Positions 58,659-64,000 of a DNA stretch of 64,000 nt are shown in pieces; the stretch's first letter is position 1, and each line of letters starts with the position of its first letter. Made by a program: the position numbers and the translations under genes. The notes under the pieces were generated by a model. It was given only the letters and a program-made list of their open reading frames with translations, was not told the DNA's origin and made no database searches. This DNA is from Acidimicrobiaceae bacterium. Lineage in GTDB: Bacteria > Actinomycetota > Acidimicrobiia > Acidimicrobiales > JAUTXP01. The stretch spans positions 33,625 to 97,624 of the forward strand of contig JAUTXP010000052.1 of the NCBI GenBank assembly GCA_030837965.1, written 5' to 3'.

Positions 58659-59657
58659 ATGCTCGATGATCGCAAGGCCGCCATCCTCCGGGCTGTGGTC
58701 TCGGAGTACATCGAGACGGCCCAGCCCGTGGGGTCGCAGCATGTGGCCCGTCAGCCTGGGCTGGCCGTGTCGCCCGCGACCGTGCGCAACGAGATGGCCG
58801 TGCTCGAGCGCGACGGCTACCTCGTCCAGCCCCACACCAGCGCGGGCCGCATCCCGACCGACAAGGGCTACCGCTTCTTCGTCGACCACCTGAGCGCGCC
58901 GGGGCCGCTCGATCCGGCCAAGCGCCAACAGGTGCGCGATTTCTTCAAGGCCGCGCACGGCGAGATCGAGCGCATGCTCGCCGACACCAGCAGGCTGCTG
59001 GCCAACGTCACCGACTATGCGGCCGTGGTGGTCGGCCCGCCGCACGAGGCCGCCCACATCCGGTCGGTGCAGCTCGTCGGCCTGGCCCCGAAGGTGGCCT
59101 TGGTGGTAGCCGTCCTTTCGAACGGGGTGGTCGAGAAGCGCACCTTGGAGCTGACCGAGGAGGCGGGGGAGGAGCGGCTGGCGGCCGTGGGCAGGCATGT
59201 GTCGGCCCATCTGGTCGGGCGCACCCTGGCCGAGCCCGGCACGCCGCCGTCGTCAGGGGACGACGCCACCGACGCCTTGGTGTCCCAGGCCTTGTCGAGC
59301 CTGATCGAGCACGAGGTCGAGTCCGACAGTGTCTTCGTGGGCGGCGCGTCGCGCATGGCCCGGGCCTTCGACGCGGTGGACACCGTGCGCGGCATCCTCG
59401 GCATCCTCGAAGAGCAGTTCGTGGTCGTCGGCCTTTTGCAGGACGTGCTCGACCGCGGCCTGTCCGTGGCCATCGGCGCCGAGCACGGGCTCGAGCCGCT
59501 GTCGGAGTGCGCGGTGGTGGTCGCGCCCTACGAGGTTGAGGGGGAGCGGGCCGGTACCATCGGCGTCTTGGGCCCGACCCGCATGAACTACCCGGAGGCC
59601 ATGGCCGCGGTGGCGGTCGTGAGCCAGCGGCTGGGCCGTCATCTGAGCGAGGGCTGA
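58659..59657 (+). CDS. hrcA: Heat-inducible transcription repressor HrcA
   Basis: LDDRKAAILRAVVSEYIETAQPVGSQHVARQPGLAVSPATVRNEMAVLERDGYLVQPHTSAGRIPTDKGYRFFVD. Confidence 0.97.
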   Translation: MLDDRKAAILRAVVSEYIETAQPVGSQHVARQPGLAVSPATVRNEMAVLERDGYLVQPHTSAGRIPTDKGYRFFVDHLSAPGPLDPAKRQQVRDFFKAAHGEIERMLADTSRLLANVTDYAAVVVGPPHEAAHIRSVQLVGLAPKVALVVAVLSNGVVEKRTLELTEEAGEERLAAVGRHVSAHLVGRTLAEPGTPPSSGDDATDALVSQALSSLIEHEVESDSVFVGGASRMARAFDAVDTVRGILGILEEQFVVVGLLQDVLDRGLSVAIGAEHGLEPLSECAVVVAPYEVEGERAGTIGVLGPTRMNYPEAMAAVAVVSQRLGRHLSEG

Positions 59658-59662
59658 CGCCG

Positions 59663-60820
59663 GTGGCCACCGACTACTACGAGCTGCTGGGCGTGGCCCG
59701 CAGCGCCACCGAGGACGAGATCAAGCGGGCCTATCGCCAACTGGCCCGCGAGCTGCACCCCGACGCCAACCAGGGCGACAAGGCGACCGAGGACCGCTTC
59801 AAAGAGGTGACGCTGGCCTACGAGACGCTGCGCGACCCCGAGCGGAGGCGGCGCTACGACATGTTCGGGCCCGAGGCCGTGCGGGGCAGCGGGGCGGGCG
59901 GGGGCGGCGGTCCGGGCGGTGCCGGTGACCCCTTCGGGTTCGGCGCGGCCGGCTTCGGCGACATCTTCGAGGCCTTCTTCGGCGGCGCGGGCGGCTCGCC
60001 GTTCGGCGGCGGCCGCGGCGGCCGGGGCGGCCCCGTGCGGGGCAGCGACGCCGAGATCCGCATCGCCCTCGACTTCGAGGAGGCCGTGTTCGGGGCCCAG
60101 AAGGAGTTGGAGGTCCGGCTGCCGGTCGCGTGCACGACCTGCTCTGGCAGCGGCGCCCGTCCCGGCACCACGCCCACCACGTGCTCGCAGTGCGGGGGCG
60201 CGGGTGAGGTGCGGCGGGTGCGCCAGTCCATCCTCGGCCAGATGGTCACCGCGTCGCCGTGTCCGCGCTGTAGCGGTACGGGCGAGGAGATCGCCAGCCC
60301 ATGCGCGGACTGCAAGGGCGATGGCCGCATGGTCGAGGAGCGCACCCTGTTGATCGACGTGCCTGCGGGCGTGGACGACGGGGCCACGCTGCGGCTCACC
60401 GGCCGCGGCGCGGCCGGCCCGCGGGGTGGCCCCGCGGGCGACCTCTATGTGCACGTCACCGTGCGAGCCCACCCCCGGTTCACGCGGAGCGGGTACGACC
60501 TGCTGCACACGCTGCCGGTGCCCATGACCCAGGCCGCGCTCGGGGCCCACCTCACGTTCGAGACGCTCGACGGGCCCGAGGACCTGGTCATCCCCGCGGG
60601 GACGCAGTCGGGCCGGGTGTTCCGGCTGCGAGGGAGGGGCGTGCCCCACGTCGACGGCCGCGGGCGCGGCGACCTCCTGGTGGAGGCGGCGGTGGCCACG
60701 CCCTCCGAGTTGACCCGGGCCCAAGAGGACCTGCTGCGCCAGCTCGCGGCCGAACGCCAAGAGCAGGTCGAGCCCGCCGACTCGGGGCTGTTCTCGAAGA
60801 TCCGCAGTGCCTTCAAGTAG
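59663..60820 (+). CDS. dnaJ: Molecular chaperone DnaJ
   Basis: DYYELLGVARSATEDEIKRAYRQLARELHPDAN; CxxCxGxG zinc-finger repeats. Confidence 0.97.
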   Translation: MATDYYELLGVARSATEDEIKRAYRQLARELHPDANQGDKATEDRFKEVTLAYETLRDPERRRRYDMFGPEAVRGSGAGGGGGPGGAGDPFGFGAAGFGDIFEAFFGGAGGSPFGGGRGGRGGPVRGSDAEIRIALDFEEAVFGAQKELEVRLPVACTTCSGSGARPGTTPTTCSQCGGAGEVRRVRQSILGQMVTASPCPRCSGTGEEIASPCADCKGDGRMVEERTLLIDVPAGVDDGATLRLTGRGAAGPRGGPAGDLYVHVTVRAHPRFTRSGYDLLHTLPVPMTQAALGAHLTFETLDGPEDLVIPAGTQSGRVFRLRGRGVPHVDGRGRGDLLVEAAVATPSELTRAQEDLLRQLAAERQEQVEPADSGLFSKIRSAFK

Positions 60821-60857
60821 GGCCGGGGCGGACGTCGTTTCTGGCTCTGGCTCTGGC

Positions 60858-61601
60858 ATGGAGGGCATGGGCGGAATGGCGCGGCGGGGGGCGGCGGCCC
60901 ACGTGTTCGTCGACTCGGTCGATGCGCCTGTGCTCGACGAGATCGACCGCCACCACCTCGATCGGGTCCTGCGCCTGCGGCCAGGTCAGTCGGTCAGCGT
61001 GTCCGACGGGGCCGGCTCATGGAGGCTGTGCGCCTACACAGGGGCAGGCCGGGTCGACCCGGTGGCGGACGTGGCCTTCGAGCCGCGGGTGGAGCCCGCC
61101 ATCACCGTCGGGTTCGCCTTGACCAAGGGGGACAAGCCCGAGTGGGCCGTCCAGAAGCTCACCGAGGTGGGGGTGGACGTGGTGGCGCCCCTGCTGTCGG
61201 CTCGGTCGGTGGTGCGGTGGGAGCCGGACAAGGCGGCGCGAAACTCCGAGCGCCTGGGCCGGGTGGCGAGGGAGGCGGCCATGCAGAGTCGGCGGGTGTG
61301 GCTGCCCGAAGTGCGGCCCGTGGTGCCGTTCGCGGAGGCGGTGGCCGGGGCGGGGGCCGTGGCGGATGGGGTGGCCGCAGCGCCGCCGGCCCTGGCCGAA
61401 CCAGGCGGCGTCGCCCTCTCGCTCGACCACCCCACCGTGTTCGTGGGGCCCGAAGGGGGCTGGTCGGGCGAGGAATTGGACCTCGGACTGGCGAATGTCA
61501 GTGTGGGATCAACCATTCTGCGTGCGGAAACGGCCACTCTTGCTGTTGGCATCGTGCTGACCGCCGTCCGCGGCGGCTTTGTCGGAATTCACGACGAGTA
61601 G
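60858..61601 (+). CDS. rsmE: 16S rRNA (uracil1498-N3)-methyltransferase
   Basis: HHLDRVLRLRPGQSVSVSDG; QKLTEVGVDVVAPLLSARSVVRW; VFVGPEGGWSGEELDL; ILRAETA; start among several candidates from 60807. Confidence 0.93.
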   Translation: MEGMGGMARRGAAAHVFVDSVDAPVLDEIDRHHLDRVLRLRPGQSVSVSDGAGSWRLCAYTGAGRVDPVADVAFEPRVEPAITVGFALTKGDKPEWAVQKLTEVGVDVVAPLLSARSVVRWEPDKAARNSERLGRVAREAAMQSRRVWLPEVRPVVPFAEAVAGAGAVADGVAAAPPALAEPGGVALSLDHPTVFVGPEGGWSGEELDLGLANVSVGSTILRAETATLAVGIVLTAVRGGFVGIHDE

Positions 61602-61652
61602 TTTCCCGACACCGAGAGTGGGCATACAATGGCGGGCGGAAGGGGGTCCTAG

Positions 61653-62198
61653 GTGATCGAAGAGACCATGCCCAGCAACTACGCGCAGCGTGTGGGCGAG
61701 CGGTTGCGGGCGGTCAGGAAGCAGAAGCGGCTGTCGCTGCAGGCTGTCGAGGCTGCCTCGGACCAGGAGTTCAAGGCGTCCGTGCTGGGGGCGTACGAGC
61801 GGGGCGAGCGGTCGATTTCGGTGCCCCGGCTCCAGCGGCTGGCCGACTTCTACGCCGTTCCCGTGGACCAGTTGCTGCCCCGGGACACCTCGGCCGTGTC
61901 GTGGGCGTCCTCGCCTGCCACCAGGGCTGAAGGGGCGGGGCGGGGGGCCGAGGGGACCAGGTCCGGCGATGACGGCCGGGTCACCATCGACTTGACCAAG
62001 CTGGAGGCCGTCACCGCGCCCGAGCGGGACCTGCTGCGGCGGTATCTCGGGATGATCCAGGTGCAGCGTCAGGACTTCAACGGGCGCATGATCACCATCC
62101 GGTCCGAGGACGTGCGGGCCATCGGCTGCCTGTTCGACATGTCGGCCGAGGGTATGCGCCGCCGCCTGGACGACCTGGGCCTGCGCCTCAACGCCTAG
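61653..62198 (+). CDS. bldD: BldD-like XRE regulator with c-di-GMP-binding C-terminal domain
   Basis: NYAQRVGERLRAVRKQKRLSLQAVEAASDQEFKASVLGAYERGERSISVPRLQRLADFYAVPVDQLLP; CTD RQD-FNGRMITI-RSED matches RxD-X8-RxxD. Confidence 0.88.
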   Translation: MIEETMPSNYAQRVGERLRAVRKQKRLSLQAVEAASDQEFKASVLGAYERGERSISVPRLQRLADFYAVPVDQLLPRDTSAVSWASSPATRAEGAGRGAEGTRSGDDGRVTIDLTKLEAVTAPERDLLRRYLGMIQVQRQDFNGRMITIRSEDVRAIGCLFDMSAEGMRRRLDDLGLRLNA

Positions 62199-62268
62199 CC
62201 GGGCCGCCGGGCCGGTCACCGTCGTCCTTCTGACGAGAAGCGAGCGATGAAGGCGGGGGCGGCGTAGC

Positions 62269-63387
62269 GTGAACGGCGTGGGGGAGGGTGTCGGGCAAGG
62301 CGTGGGGTTCGGCGTCTACGTGCACGTGCCGTTCTGCGCCCAGCGGTGCGACTACTGCGCCTTCGCCACCTGGACCGACCGCTCGCATCTGATGGCGGCC
62401 TACGCCGCTGCGTGCGTGGCCGAAGTGCGGCGGGCCGGCCTGGCGTCAGACTCGGTCACGTCGGTCTTCTTCGGCGGGGGCACGCCGTCGTTGCTGCCCC
62501 CCGGCCTGCTGCTCGACATCCTCTCGGCTGTATCGACGGCTGCGGCCCCGGACGTCGAGGTGACCGTGGAGTGCAACCCCGACACCGTCAGCGCGCCGCT
62601 TCTGGCCGCCTACCGGGCCGGCGGCGTCACCCGGCTTTCGTTCGGCGTGCAGTCGATGGCGCCCCACGTGCTTCGGGCCCTCGGCCGCTCGCACGATCCC
62701 GACAACGTGCGCCGGGCCGTGGCCCTGGCCCGGGCTGCCGGATTCGACACCTTCAACCTGGACCTGATCTACGGCGGCGCGGGCGAGTCGGTCGACGACT
62801 GGGCCCGCACGCTGGCCGAGGTGCTGGCCCTCGACCCGCCACATGTGAGCGCCTACGCCCTCACGGTGGAGCCCGGCACCCCGCTGGCTGCTGACCCGGC
62901 TCGCCACCCCGACGACGACGACCAGGCCGACAAGTACCTCCTGGCTGACGCCCTCTTGGCCGACGCCGGCCTGCGGTCCTACGAGATCTCCAACTGGGCC
63001 CGACCCGGCCACGAGTGCAGGCACAACCTCCTCTACTGGTCGCAGGGCGACTACCTCGGCATCGGATGCGCGGCCCACTCCCACCGACAAGGCCGGCGGT
63101 GGTGGAACGTGCGCACGCCGGAGCGCTACATCGGCCTCATCGAGTCGGGCCAGTCGGCTGTGTCTGCCGACGAAATGCTCGACCCCGAGCAGCGCCGGGC
63201 CGAGGGCCTGCACCTGGCCTTGCGGACGCGCACCGGCGTGCCCGCCGATGCCCTTGGCCTGGACGCGGGCGACGATGGCGACCTGCGCGGCGACTTGCAC
63301 GGCCTGGTCTCGCAGCAGGGCGGGCGCGTCGTGCTGACGCCCCGCGGCCGCCTGCTGGCCAACGAGGTCGCCTCCCGCCTGCGCTGA
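62269..63387 (+). CDS. hemW: HemW-like radical SAM protein (coproporphyrinogen III oxidase family)
   Basis: VYVHVPFCAQRCDYCAFATW (CxxxCxxC); FFGGGTPSLL; LSFGVQSMAPHVLRALGRSHDPDNVRRAV. Confidence 0.94.
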   Translation: MNGVGEGVGQGVGFGVYVHVPFCAQRCDYCAFATWTDRSHLMAAYAAACVAEVRRAGLASDSVTSVFFGGGTPSLLPPGLLLDILSAVSTAAAPDVEVTVECNPDTVSAPLLAAYRAGGVTRLSFGVQSMAPHVLRALGRSHDPDNVRRAVALARAAGFDTFNLDLIYGGAGESVDDWARTLAEVLALDPPHVSAYALTVEPGTPLAADPARHPDDDDQADKYLLADALLADAGLRSYEISNWARPGHECRHNLLYWSQGDYLGIGCAAHSHRQGRRWWNVRTPERYIGLIESGQSAVSADEMLDPEQRRAEGLHLALRTRTGVPADALGLDAGDDGDLRGDLHGLVSQQGGRVVLTPRGRLLANEVASRLR

Positions 63388-63406
63388 CCCGCCTGCGCTC
63401 ACACGT

Positions 63407-63449
63407 CTGGAGGACATAGGTACCCGTGAGGTGTGCCTATGTCCTCCAG
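63407..63449. repeat. Palindromic element copy 3 (CTGGAGGACATAGG family)
   Basis: CTGGAGGACATAGG-TACCCGTGAGGTGTG-CCTATGTCCTCCAG, 14-bp perfect outer stem. Confidence 0.9.
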
Positions 63450-64000
63450 TCCGCAAGAGTGGGGAGGGCGAGCTGCTGGCCGACGTAGAGCAGGTCCGGG
63501 TTGCCGGGGTGGGCCAGGTGGGCTCGGTTGGCCGCCATCAGGGCCCGCCAGTACGGGTCGACTTCGGCGTCGGTGGGTCTTCGGCCGAGGCGAGCCGTCA
63601 GCACCGACTCGGCCACCGACCAGAACGACTGCCCCGCCTTCACCCACCACACGTCGGTCACTGGGGGACCGCCCGCCGGTTCCGGGGGCGGCGCGGGTGG
63701 CGCCTGTGGCCGGGCTGCGGGCGTACGGGGGTCGGGTACGGACGGCGCCACCGCATGCGGGGCCGCGGCAACGGGTGGGCCGGTGGGGGCGGTGTGGGTG
63801 GGCGCGGATGGGTTCGGCGCGGGGTCAGCGAGCCGGTGGAGAACGGGTCCACTGGCCGTGGCGGGCGGGGTCGCGGGGAGGGGGCCGGTGGTGGGTGGTG
63901 TCGGAGGAGCGCGGTCGGGTTGGCGGAGGACGGGCGGGTCGGGCACGGGCGGGGCCGCGGCGGGCTCGGGCGGGGCGGGAGGCGGGCCGGTGGTCCCGGT
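63437..64000 (-). CDS. Pro-rich protein with C-terminal LysM-like domain (runs off the right edge)
   Basis: VWWVKAGQSFWSVAESVLTARLGRRPTDAEVDPYWRALMAANRAHLAHPGNPDLLYVGQQLALP; frame open to position 64000. Confidence 0.78.
   Translation of the reverse strand, partial: TGTTGPPPAPPEPAAAPPVPDPPVLRQPDRAPPTPPTTGPLPATPPATASGPVLHRLADPAPNPSAPTHTAPTGPPVAAAPHAVAPSVPDPRTPAARPQAPPAPPPEPAGGPPVTDVWWVKAGQSFWSVAESVLTARLGRRPTDAEVDPYWRALMAANRAHLAHPGNPDLLYVGQQLALPTLADWRT

Overview
The window is high-GC chromosomal DNA from an actinobacterium, probably Acidimicrobiia-like (inferred from gene content and codon style). No phage, IS element or CRISPR array was recognised. The housekeeping backbone includes rnpB, nadD, rsfS, tRNA-Ala(GGC), leuS, comEA, comEC, a folP2-like gene, holA, rpsT, lepA, hrcA (with a CIRCE operator), dnaJ, rsmE, a bldD-like regulator and hemW, interleaved with accessory genes. 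Features missing from the ORF track or hidden under spurious ORFs: rnpB on the minus strand (~4280-4656), a c-di-GMP-I (GEMM-I) riboswitch in front of a four-gene pseudopilin operon (17128-17220, minus), the tRNA, a truncated XRE regulator at the left edge and a 28-aa ORF with a strong RBS before a GGDEF-EAL gene. Observations most worth following up: (i) a c-di-GMP thread made of the riboswitch-controlled pilin operon, a GGDEF-EAL protein and a BldD homologue that keeps the RxD-X8-RxxD c-di-GMP motif; (ii) a dispersed palindromic element (CTGGAGGACATAG...CTATGTCCTCCAG) at four intergenic sites; (iii) a 20-bp identical motif upstream of both comEA and the SbcD-like gene; (iv) two operons with haem-oxygenase-like diiron proteins, one coupled to HPPD under an Lrp regulator and one coupled to a GT2 glycosyltransferase and a methyltransferase; (v) an apparent frameshift in a PAC2 protein. 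All calls come from reading the sequence and supplied translations; no searches were run.
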